This document shows, piece by piece, positions 1 through 6,819 of a stretch of DNA of 22,450 nucleotides. Below the pieces are notes generated by a model. The model worked only from the letters and a program-made list of their open reading frames with translations, was not told the origin of the DNA and did not search any database. Made by a program: the position numbers and the translations under genes. The DNA is from Synergistaceae bacterium UBA5560 (GTDB taxonomy: Bacteria > Synergistota > Synergistia > Synergistales > Aminiphilaceae), in the NCBI GenBank assembly GCA_002425685.1, contig DIMS01000025.1, positions 7,050-29,499 of the forward strand, written 5' to 3'. The first letter of the stretch is position 1, and each line of letters opens with the position of its first letter.

Positions 1-659
1 CCGTGGGGAATGTAGGTCTTACCGAGGTCCACACCGAAGAGAGGCAGGGAATAGCCGCGAACGAGAAGGCCGGCGCCCAGCGCGGACATGGCGAAGATGT
101 TCGCGATGAAGACGATGCCGATGGCGGCCATAGGCAGCTTGAAATAACTGCCCGCCATACCCGCGACGACGCCCTGGAGAAGACGGATCGCCTTCTTTCC
201 TCCTTCGTCCCCCGCGATGAGTGCCTGCGCCGTGGCAATGCCGGGGGGCCAGGCACCGGCGGCGGGAAACAGGGGCGAGTCGAAGGTTCTGTAGACGAAA
301 TGCATGCCGATGAGCGTCGCCGCTCCCGCGCCTAAAAGCATGGGGAGAACGAGATCGGGCTCTCCGAGGGCATAGACGATGCCGACGGCGAGCAAACCGC
401 AGTTGGACGCAGCGAAACCGGCCCCGGAGACCATGGTCTGCACGAGATTCTGCCGTTCGAGGGAACGAAAGGATTTCATCCAGGCAAAGGGCATGCGGGC
501 GAGCGCCATGGCGATGACGGCGCCGAGAATCGACGTGTTTGCCGGAATGCCGACTTTGGCGATGAGCTGCATACAGATAATGGCGGAAAAAACAGAGACG
601 ATCACGCTCAAGAAAAGCGTCTGTGGTTCGAGTGCCCTCACTTTTTCCCTGACGTACAC
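1..659 (-). CDS. OPT-family oligopeptide transporter, N-terminal part (cut by window edge)
   Basis: Integral membrane transporter of the OPT superfamily, expected to import small peptides (some members carry metal chelates) across the inner membrane. The 219 visible codons read as alternating hydrophobic segments and short loops. They include the stretch NLVQTMVSGAGFAASN near residue 70 and the motif FPAAGAWPPGIATAQALI followed by AGDEGGKKA near residue 140, both of which I associate with bacterial OPT proteins. I chose the GTG at 659 because AAGGAG lies 8 nt upstream; an in-frame GTG at 668 overlaps that ribosome binding site. The gene follows the dipeptidase stop by 63 nt on the same strand, so it is probably the last visible gene of a peptide-use operon. 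The C-terminal two thirds lie outside the window. Family call is fairly sure; substrate is inferred. Confidence 0.82.
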   Translation of the reverse strand, partial: MYVREKVRALEPQTLFLSVIVSVFSAIICMQLIAKVGIPANTSILGAVIAMALARMPFAWMKSFRSLERQNLVQTMVSGAGFAASNCGLLAVGIVYALGEPDLVLPMLLGAGAATLIGMHFVYRTFDSPLFPAAGAWPPGIATAQALIAGDEGGKKAIRLLQGVVAGMAGSYFKLPMAAIGIVFIANIFAMSALGAGLLVRGYSLPLFGVDLGKTYIPH

Positions 660-722
660 GGTGATCACTCCTTCCTCTTGCGACACTCCGCCCCAGGGTA
701 CCGCACCGTCGCAGCCGACATC

Positions 723-2114
723 CTACGAGGACAGGGCGACCATGGCGGCACCCATGATCCTGAGCAACCGCAGATATTCCTCGAAAATCAGGTACTCGTC
801 CGGCTGATGCGCCAGATCGGGACATCCCGGAAACCGGGGGCCGAAGGCGACCGTGCGGGGAAGCGATTTCGCGTAGGTGCCACCCCCCATGGAGAGCGGA
901 CGGGCATCCTCCCTCGTCTGCTCGCGATAGACCCGGAGAAGCGTCCCCACGGGCTCGGCATCCTCGGGAATCCAGAGCGGAGGCGCTTTCCGGAGAACCG
1001 ACACGGCATACCCCTCCTCAAGCGCCCGGACCTCCACGGCACGGAAAAGCTCTTCCTGGTCGAAGGTCACGGGGTGGCGGATGTCGAGTGATACGGAAAG
1101 GTGTCCATTCTTCAACGAAGCGAGCCCTGCATTGCAGGTGAGCCGCCCCGACGGGGCGTCCTCCGCGGCGATGCCCAAGCCTCGGCCTTCCGTGTCGCCC
1201 AGGAGAAGCGACGCGGTTCTTTCCAGTACAGGTGCCCAGGGTTCTTCGGGGAATGTCTCCACGAGCAGCCCGGCGAGAAGCGGCAGGGCATTCACGCCGA
1301 GCTCCGGAGTGCTGCCGTGGGCGGAACGCCCCTTCACCGTCAGTGAGACGAGGCTTCCCGTCCCGGAGATCCGCGCCTCGCATCCGTTTTTTCGGGCCGT
1401 CGCCCGAAGTGCGGCGATGAGGCGCTCCGGAGAGAACGCCCCGGAGGCCAGCGTCGCCGAGGCCTCCCCCGGAACAGCGTTGATCACGGTTCCGCCCTCG
1501 AAGGCCACAAGCCGTACCGCATCTCCTTCGGGAAGCTGTCTGGAAAGGGACAGCCGGAGCTGCCCCTTCTCGGCGTTCACCACGGGAAACGCACCGTCGG
1601 GAGTGAAACCGCAGTGTGGCGCCTTTTCTTCGGCGAGATACCTCGGCATGTCGCGGCGGCCGCTCTCCTCGTCGGTTCCCAGAAGAACGCGGATGCGCCG
1701 TCCCGGAACGATGCCACACCGGTCGAGACAGTGCAGAATCCACAGAGCTCCGATGATGGGCCCCTTGTCGTCCACAGTGCCGCGCCCATAGAGACGATCT
1801 CCTTCGAGCACCGCGTCGAAGGGAGGACGCGTCCATCCGCTTCCGGCGGGCACGACGTCCAGGTGCCCCAGAACCGCCACCGTCTCCGGTCCCTCGCCGT
1901 ATTCCGCATACCCCACGTATCCCCCGAGGTTTCCCGTCCGGAGCCCCAGGGATCGCGCTGTCTCCAGAGCATGACAGAGCGCCCTGTCGATCTCCTCGCC
2001 GAAGGGCTTCCCCTGCCGAGGCTCGCCGAGAACACTGGGAATGCGCACCGACTCCTGGACAGATCGGAGAATATCGGGAAAGAGCGCGTTGATGACCTGA
2101 TCGAGTTCCGTCAT
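723..2114 (-). CDS. pepV: PepV-like M20 family metallodipeptidase
   Basis: Cytoplasmic zinc-dependent peptidase of family M20, closest in pattern to PepV/carnosinase-like dipeptidases that cleave dipeptides after uptake. At 463 residues it has the usual PepV length. Visible metal-site motifs, in order, are HLDVVPAG (His84, Asp86), GRGTVDDKGP (Asp115/Asp116), GTDEESG (catalytic Glu149, ligand Glu150), TPDGAFPV (Asp173), and the C-terminal SMGGGTYAKSLPRTVAFGP block followed by DLAHQPDEY with the last His ligand. All key residues are present, so it should be active. It begins 9 nt after the stop of the M29/NicX-like gene upstream and is followed by an OPT transporter gene, which supports a role in using imported peptides. 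Related M20 members (succinyl-diaminopimelate desuccinylase-like, Xaa-His dipeptidase) are the alternatives; no signal peptide is seen. Confidence 0.85.
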   Translation of the reverse strand: MTELDQVINALFPDILRSVQESVRIPSVLGEPRQGKPFGEEIDRALCHALETARSLGLRTGNLGGYVGYAEYGEGPETVAVLGHLDVVPAGSGWTRPPFDAVLEGDRLYGRGTVDDKGPIIGALWILHCLDRCGIVPGRRIRVLLGTDEESGRRDMPRYLAEEKAPHCGFTPDGAFPVVNAEKGQLRLSLSRQLPEGDAVRLVAFEGGTVINAVPGEASATLASGAFSPERLIAALRATARKNGCEARISGTGSLVSLTVKGRSAHGSTPELGVNALPLLAGLLVETFPEEPWAPVLERTASLLLGDTEGRGLGIAAEDAPSGRLTCNAGLASLKNGHLSVSLDIRHPVTFDQEELFRAVEVRALEEGYAVSVLRKAPPLWIPEDAEPVGTLLRVYREQTREDARPLSMGGGTYAKSLPRTVAFGPRFPGCPDLAHQPDEYLIFEEYLRLLRIMGAAMVALSS

Positions 2115-2123
2115 CGGAAATCC

Positions 2124-3191
2124 TCAGTACCCCTCCACACCCATACGACGACAGAGATCCCGCGCCGTCGGATCGCGGTAGACGCCGTCCTCCTCGAAGA
2201 CCTCGCCGTCCAGGAGAATCGTGGGAGCGAGCACCACGCCGTCCGTGTGGGACGCGGCGGCCCAGCACTTTCCCATGATCGCCGCTCCCTGGCTTCCGAG
2301 GCCGAATTCGATACATCCGAACACCCGCTCGTCCTCGACGATGCGTCCCGTCGGTGCCGTCACGCCCGGGTTGAACCCAAGCGAGTAGTGCGCAAGACGA
2401 TACATGTTCGCGTCCTCGAAGGAGGCCATCCACGCACGGAAAACATCCGCCTCCGCTCCCCCTTTGATGGAAGTCACCACCCCGCCCTCGAGTTCGAGGC
2501 GGATGGGTTCCCGAAGAATCCCGAGCTGTTCCGGCGGAAAGACCGCTCCGTCGAAGACCAGCGTGCCGCCGATACTCTCCTCCTCGGGACACCAGCTCAC
2601 CTGGCCACCCAGCATGATGGGATATCCCTTCTTCGTGGCCTTCTCCCCGGAAAGGCGCACTTTCCTGCCCCGGTTGTATCCCACGAGATCGGTCCCCCTC
2701 GCGGTGCGCACCTCCACCTTGTCCGCCCCCTCGAGCACCTTCTGGAAATGCCGTCCCAGCTCGACCATCAGGTCGTACTCCACTCTGGTGATACAGTTCA
2801 CCATCATTCTGACGTCCATCCCCGTAAGGTTGATGTAGCGACATCCGGCCTTCAGTGCATCGCGCCAGCTCTGGGAGTGCATGACCGTCGCGTAGGCGAA
2901 CTCGATCCAGATGTCCGCCGCCGCAGTGGCCGCCGCCATGGGCGGCGTCATCTCGCTCGCGAAGGTCTGGAGCGGTGTCGGATAGTACAGGAGAACCGGT
3001 ATCGCGGAGACGGAAAACGCCGCTTCCGCCACCGCCTCGGCCACTCGGCGGTCCCCCGAACTGTCGCAGGTGATCACTACGGTCTCGCCGGGACGGGCGA
3101 GCATGACATCCCGAACCAGCACGAGTGCCCCACGGGTCAGCTCGAACGAACAAAACGCCCCTGTCGGTTCAATACCGCTCTTGAATTCCAC
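2124..3191 (-). CDS. M29 aminopeptidase / NicX-like metalloenzyme
   Basis: Protein of the superfamily that includes M29 leucyl aminopeptidases (AmpS type) and the 2,5-dihydroxypyridine dioxygenase NicX. With the GTG at 3191 as start it has 355 residues. Candidate metal ligands are Glu204 (in CPEEES), Glu295 (in CIEFGLGSQ), His268 (in RLAHYSLGFNPG) and the pair His315/Asp317 (in ASHTDGVVLAPT), followed by the usual C-terminal LDGEVFEEDGVY segment. The open frame extends to a TTG at 3230, but AAGGGGG lies 8 nt before the GTG at 3191, which makes that the better start. It lies downstream of a PucR regulator and 9 nt upstream of a dipeptidase gene, so a peptidase role is more likely than ring cleavage. 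That is inference from context, because the His-His-Asp triad also fits NicX-type iron enzymes. Confidence 0.68.
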   Translation of the reverse strand: MEFKSGIEPTGAFCSFELTRGALVLVRDVMLARPGETVVITCDSSGDRRVAEAVAEAAFSVSAIPVLLYYPTPLQTFASEMTPPMAAATAAADIWIEFAYATVMHSQSWRDALKAGCRYINLTGMDVRMMVNCITRVEYDLMVELGRHFQKVLEGADKVEVRTARGTDLVGYNRGRKVRLSGEKATKKGYPIMLGGQVSWCPEEESIGGTLVFDGAVFPPEQLGILREPIRLELEGGVVTSIKGGAEADVFRAWMASFEDANMYRLAHYSLGFNPGVTAPTGRIVEDERVFGCIEFGLGSQGAAIMGKCWAAASHTDGVVLAPTILLDGEVFEEDGVYRDPTARDLCRRMGVEGY

Positions 3192-3348
3192 ACTGCATTC
3201 CCCCTTCGATTCAGGCTCGTGTGCCTTCAACCGAGGACAATGCTAGCTGGCTCGACACCTCTCCACATCGGTGTAGCAGAACAACAAAAAGGGGGGTGAC
3301 TGTTCGAAAAAGTGAGAACATATCCGGGAATGGAAACGGAATGGACAA

Positions 3349-4914
3349 TCAATTCGAATACGGGATGTCCATTCCGTGGAGGAGAAGGGCGAGGTGAAGC
3401 TCAAGGCGATTCCTGCTGTCGGTCAGGTCGAGATCGAGCAGAGTCCGCAGGGATTCCATGCGGTATTTCAGCGTGTTGTAGTGGACGGAGAGATCCCTGG
3501 CGGTGTTCCTGCCGTTCCAGTTGTTTCGGCAGAGCGCTTCCAGTGTGGTGAGGAGTTCCGCGGAACGCCCGGGGTACCTCGTTTCGGCATCGAGCAGCGG
3601 GCCAAGCCGCTTCCGGACAAAGCGCTTCCCCTCCTCCGCGCCGCGGAGCCCCGCGAGAACGCGTTCGAGCCCCAGTTCGTCCCAGCGCACGCAGCGTCCC
3701 TCTCGATGCGTCCGCTCAAGGATGTCCAGCGTCTCCCTCGCCTCGGCGTAGCTTTCCCCCGCCTCGGCGAGAGTCCGCTTCACCGAGCCGAGGGCCGCAC
3801 TCTGGCGGCACCCGGTCCGCTCCTCCACACGGGCACGGATCATCTCCACGGCGAGGACGATCCGCTCCGATTCCTCCGGCGCCGTCAGAGGAATCAGCAG
3901 TGCCCACAGGGATCCCATATCCGTCCACAGCGCACCGGGAAGAGCGGCCTCCACGAATCCCGAGAAAAAAGGCCGGCAGATCGGGATCGTCCTTCCCGGC
4001 CATCTCTCCGCCTTGTCCCCGGAAGCACGTCCGCCGGAAAGCAGGGCCACCAGAAGCGGCCCTTCGTGTCGCCATCCCACAAGCCGCGCTCTCGCCAGAA
4101 GTTCCGGCGTCTGCACACCCCTCCGGAAGAGCAGTTCCTGGAGAAATTCGTCCCTGTGCCTGGATTCCGCGGCAAGGAGAGCCAAGTTGTGCTGGGCGAG
4201 AATCATGATGGCCGTCTTGGCGTGGGCCAGCACAGCCTGTTCCAGAGGGGAAAGGGGCTCCCGTCCGGGGAGGAAGGAGAGAGAGCCCACCGCCCTGCCC
4301 GCTACGACAAGGGGCTCCTCCCCGCCATCCTCCCACCGCTCCCGAACATGCGCGGGCATTCCTGCGGAAAAGCAGCGCCGGCCCCGCACATGGTCCGCAA
4401 ACGCGACGGGACACCCCGTGAAGGACTCGAACCCGTCCAAAATTTCCTGAACCTGGCCGCCTTCGGCGATGCGTTCCAGAAAGTGGTCCCGCACAGTACT
4501 CGATTTTTTCAGGATCTCGTATTGACGATTCACCAGCGCGGACAGAATCGGATTGATGATATCCACATGGTTGATTCGGGAAGGAACGTCGAGGAGGGGA
4601 AAATCAAGCGAATCCGCGAGTGAGAGCACTTCGTGAGGAAGTCTCCCCAGAAATCGCCCCACCTTGATGCCCAGTGCCGCAGCACCCGACCGTGCACACC
4701 CTTCCACCAGCGGGAGGAGTTCCAGAGGGTTCTTCGAAAAGAGGTAACCGGAGGAGATGAGCATCTCCCCTCCGCGAATCCAGCGATGCGCGTCGGGCAC
4801 GTCGATGACCACCACGGTCTCCACAAAGCGCGTGGCGAGGCCTCTGGCACCAGCCAGCACGCCGATACCCGACAGTGCACTGAGCGAAAGTGTCTCTTCC
4901 ACGGAAAGGGCCAT
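3349..4914 (-). CDS. PucR/CdaR-family transcriptional regulator
   Basis: DNA-binding regulator of the PucR type, 521 residues. The N-terminal PucR domain spans roughly residues 5-130 (ETLSLSALSGIGVLAG, then VIDVPDAHRWIRGGEMLISSG). A GGDEF-like middle region follows, and a C-terminal PucR helix-turn-helix lies at about 455-515 (RNNWNGRNTARDLSVHYNTL, then YRMESLR). Such proteins usually activate genes for purine, amino acid or peptide use in response to a metabolite. I chose the ATG at 4914: AGGTGG stands about 10 nt upstream, while the longer frame starts at a TTG at 4944 without a good ribosome site. Its stop is 157 nt before the M29/NicX-like gene on the same strand, so peptidase-transporter genes 3191-1 are its likely targets. 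The effector is unknown. It is divergent from the VOC gene at 5122. Confidence 0.88.
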   Translation of the reverse strand: MALSVEETLSLSALSGIGVLAGARGLATRFVETVVVIDVPDAHRWIRGGEMLISSGYLFSKNPLELLPLVEGCARSGAAALGIKVGRFLGRLPHEVLSLADSLDFPLLDVPSRINHVDIINPILSALVNRQYEILKKSSTVRDHFLERIAEGGQVQEILDGFESFTGCPVAFADHVRGRRCFSAGMPAHVRERWEDGGEEPLVVAGRAVGSLSFLPGREPLSPLEQAVLAHAKTAIMILAQHNLALLAAESRHRDEFLQELLFRRGVQTPELLARARLVGWRHEGPLLVALLSGGRASGDKAERWPGRTIPICRPFFSGFVEAALPGALWTDMGSLWALLIPLTAPEESERIVLAVEMIRARVEERTGCRQSAALGSVKRTLAEAGESYAEARETLDILERTHREGRCVRWDELGLERVLAGLRGAEEGKRFVRKRLGPLLDAETRYPGRSAELLTTLEALCRNNWNGRNTARDLSVHYNTLKYRMESLRTLLDLDLTDSRNRLELHLALLLHGMDIPYSN

Positions 4915-5013
4915 GGTGCCGCTTCCACCTTTCTTCCCGGCCAAATTCCCGCCTTCACCACCTGCAGAAACTCCCTACCCCAATCGGAAAGACGACGGGA
5001 ACGAGCTCCACCT

Positions 5014-5046
5014 ACGACACCGCAGACGTTAGAATGTATAGTATAC
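5014..5046 (+). promoter_or_regulatory. Candidate promoter with 11-bp palindrome between pucR-type gene and VOC gene
   Basis: ACGACA (5014-5019) and TATAGT (5037-5042) are 17 bp apart and face the VOC gene, with 4 of 6 matches to each sigma70 hexamer. The -10 lies inside the perfect odd palindrome GTATAGTATAC (5036-5046), which also gives TATACT on the opposite strand toward the PucR-type gene, though no -35 was found there. A repressor site over the -10 is plausible but unproven. Confidence 0.4.
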
Positions 5047-5121
5047 CCTTGGAGCGGTAAGGAAGCGGAGAAGAAAACACACCGAACGGAATCGGGAGGC
5101 AAGGATGAAGGAGGAAGAGCG

Positions 5122-5511
5122 ATGCGACTCGGATACGTGATTCTGTATGTTCCCCATGTGGCGGAGACGGTAGCGTTCTACGAGAAGGCCTTCGGGCTCT
5201 CCCGGAGGTTCGTCCACGAGAGCGGGCAGTTCGCGGAAATGGAGACGGGGGCGACCGCCTTGGCCTTCTGCGCGGAGGAACTCATCGACACCATGGACCT
5301 GGCGGTGCGCCCCACCCGGCCCGAGGAAACGCCTCCCGCGGCGGAGGTGGCCTTCCTCACCGAGTCCGTGGACAAGGACTACGAAAGGGCGCTGGCGGCG
5401 GGGGCGGTCTCCGTTCTGGCGCCGGTGACGAAACCCTGGGGACAGACCGTGAGCTACGTGCGGGACAACAACGGTTTTCTCGTGGAGATCTGCAGCCCCG
5501 TCTCGGCCTGA
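5122..5511 (+). CDS. VOC (glyoxalase/bleomycin resistance/dioxygenase) family protein
   Basis: Small cytoplasmic protein of 129 residues with the paired beta-alpha-beta-beta-beta modules of the VOC fold: module one begins MRLGYVILYVPHVAETVAFY and EKAFGLSRRF, and module two begins near residue 75 (AEVAFLTESVDKDYERALAA) and ends YVRDNNGFLVEICSPV. Glu122 sits where VOC enzymes usually carry a metal ligand, but there is no His near residue 5, so it is probably not a glyoxalase I. It is the common single-domain type whose substrate is generally unknown. AAGGAGG (5108-5114) lies 7 nt before the ATG, which fixes the start and rejects the longer open frame upstream. It is a lone plus-strand gene, divergent from the PucR-type regulator and convergent with the DUF3795 gene. 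Function beyond the fold is not predicted. Confidence 0.83.
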   Translation: MRLGYVILYVPHVAETVAFYEKAFGLSRRFVHESGQFAEMETGATALAFCAEELIDTMDLAVRPTRPEETPPAAEVAFLTESVDKDYERALAAGAVSVLAPVTKPWGQTVSYVRDNNGFLVEICSPVSA

Positions 5512-5563
5512 GCGCACGCGGAACAACCGGCGCGCAGAAATACGCACCGCAAGGAAAGGATCG

Positions 5564-5601
5564 AAAAGACCGCCTTCGCGTTCTGCCTTGCGAAGGCGGT
5601 C
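5564..5601 (-). terminator. Rho-independent terminator for the DUF3795 gene
   Basis: Perfect 12-bp stem GACCGCCTTCGC / GCGAAGGCGGTC (5568-5579 and 5590-5601) with a 10-nt loop. On the minus strand it is followed by TTTTCG and a pyrimidine-rich stretch, so it fits the end of the minus-strand transcript from 5703. On the plus strand no T-run follows, so it is at best a weak stop for the VOC gene. Confidence 0.75.
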
Positions 5602-5702
5602 GACCCCGGAACGACGTTCGCGGCTTTCTGCGTTTCTTCTCCGCGTCGCTATTTTTTGGCGGAGTTATCCGGGCTGTTTCTTCAGAGCATTTCTCCCCCG
5701 GA

Positions 5703-6221
5703 TCATTTCTGCAGATGACGCCGGACGCGTTCGCCGTGGCGCTCCACGTAGGCGCAGCTCGGCTCGGCCCCGCAGGAGCGGCAGGCGAGATCGTAGGCGG
5801 AATTCCGGGTGCCGCAGGCGGAACAGGCATAGCGTTTTTCCACCTCCGCGAGCCAGGTCCGCCACCCCTCGTCGCGGATGCGGTTCAGATCCTCCCACAG
5901 CTCGGCCCGGTGGGGCTTCGCCGCCTGAAACTCCGTGAGCTCCGCGCAGGGATACTCCGTGCACTCGCTGCAGAACTCGACCCCGCGACCGGCGGCACAG
6001 GCCACGAAATCACAGTTCCGACAAACGGGCGCACGCTTGGAGGAGCGACACCCGAAACAGGCGACGTCCTCCGGTGTGGTCGAAAACATACGGGCGATCC
6101 GCTCCAACCGCACCGGATCCTCCGTGCTCGCGATGAACAGCGAGCAGGCACGGCAGTAAAGGCCGCACACGGCGGCAACTTCCTTGTCCTTCTCCTCGAA
6201 ACCGGCAACCTGATCCTTCAT
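5703..6221 (-). CDS. Cys-rich DUF3795 protein with C-terminal zinc ribbon
   Basis: Protein of 172 residues and unknown function. The N-terminal block CGLYCRACSLFIAS (Cys19, Cys23, Cys26) is the signature of DUF3795. A middle Cys cluster follows (CFGC at 55-58, CRNC at 67-70, Cys75, CSEC at 84-87, Cys92), then a C-terminal zinc-ribbon-like set Cys133, Cys136, Cys147, Cys150 plus Cys156. That makes 16 cysteines in all, which suggests two or three bound zinc ions or possibly an iron-sulfur site. No signal peptide or membrane segment is seen. The start is firm: GAGGAGGATGAGTC precedes the ATG. It appears to be a single-gene transcript with a promoter at 6540-6568, a long leader, and a terminator at 5564-5601. 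The fusion of DUF3795 to a zinc ribbon suggests a role in binding nucleic acid or protein, but this is speculation. Confidence 0.8.
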   Translation of the reverse strand: MKDQVAGFEEKDKEVAAVCGLYCRACSLFIASTEDPVRLERIARMFSTTPEDVACFGCRSSKRAPVCRNCDFVACAAGRGVEFCSECTEYPCAELTEFQAAKPHRAELWEDLNRIRDEGWRTWLAEVEKRYACSACGTRNSAYDLACRSCGAEPSCAYVERHGERVRRHLQK

Positions 6222-6533
6222 GACTCATCCTCCTCCTCACTCGACGCGGCGCGACTTCTCCGTTCCCCCTGCGCGAACCAACAACGCGCTTCCGCAGAGT
6301 GCTCTCTACGCACACCGTTTCTCCGAAAGACCTGGGCGCCGCGCTGTTTTGGAATACGGCAACCGAGGTCACCACTGCCGGAAGACGCGTTTCCGTACAG
6401 CGCAAAGGTTTGCAACGACAGACAACCTTGCGACGCACTCCGTCACGCTCGCTTACGCCGGCGATGCGTCCCGTTCCTCCTGCGCAGAGGAAACCGTCAA
6501 CTCCACGGGATTGCGCAGATTTTATTGGTGATT
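6222..6533 (-). other. Long gene-free leader of the DUF3795 transcript
   Basis: About 310 nt lie between the predicted transcription start and the ATG, with no convincing reading frame on either strand. The minus strand can form several hairpins: GTTTCCTCTGCGCAGGAGGAAC near 6475-6500 (quasi-palindrome), a GACGCA...TGCGTC stem around 6432-6468, and AAGGTT...AACCTT around 6403-6428. I do not recognise a known riboswitch or leader family in it. Confidence 0.4.
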
Positions 6534-6539
6534 TTATTC

Positions 6540-6568
6540 ACTTTATTCTCCTCGCTCCTTTTTGTCAA
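6540..6568 (-). promoter_or_regulatory. Strong sigma70-type promoter for the DUF3795 gene
   Basis: Read on the minus strand, TTGACA (6568-6563, perfect -35) is followed after 17 bp by TAAAGT (6545-6540, 4 of 6 matches to TATAAT), in an AT-rich pocket that stands out from the GC-rich surroundings. Expected start of transcription is near 6533. Confidence 0.65.
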
Positions 6569-6629
6569 TGATACATTTCTCTTTTTCCAACGAAATGCCC
6601 GGGAGGTTCGTTAAAACTAAAATCAATAC

Positions 6630-6665
6630 AAAAACGCGCCACCCCTCACGAAGGGGCAGCGCGTT
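6630..6665 (-). terminator. Second rho-independent terminator downstream of the C69 gene
   Basis: On the minus strand AACGCGC...GCGCGTT form the outer stem and CCCCT/AGGGG the inner stem, followed by a run of five T (6634-6630). It stands about 110 nt beyond the first terminator, so it is either a backup or ends a separate short transcript. Confidence 0.75.
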
Positions 6666-6773
6666 CGGCCAACACTGCGGCAGGTCATGCCGGTCTCCAC
6701 TGTGTGGGTTCCGCCTCGGCCGCAGGGGTGGCGTCAGGCCACGAAACTGAACCGGCCAGGGAGCAGGGCGACG

Positions 6774-6812
6774 AAAAAACGCCCGCCCGGCGCACAAAGA
6801 TCCCGGGCGGGC
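6774..6812 (-). terminator. Rho-independent terminator of the kinase/C69 unit
   Basis: Ten-bp stem CCGGGCGGGC / GCCCGCCCGG (6803-6812 and 6781-6790), followed on the minus strand by a run of six T (6779-6774). It lies only 7 nt past the stop codon of the C69-like gene. Confidence 0.88.
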
Positions 6813-6819
6813 ACGGGCG

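Noticed and set aside
3192..3348. Promoter for the peptidase genes between the PucR-type and M29-like genes
   Set aside because: TTGTCC with a 17-bp spacer and GGATAT was seen on the minus strand, but the -10 match is too poor to call.
6740..6780. SRP RNA-like string (GAACCGGCCAGGGAGCAGGG)
   Set aside because: The tetraloop and paired arms that define domain IV (CCGGAAGG) are missing, and a plus-strand terminator is absent.
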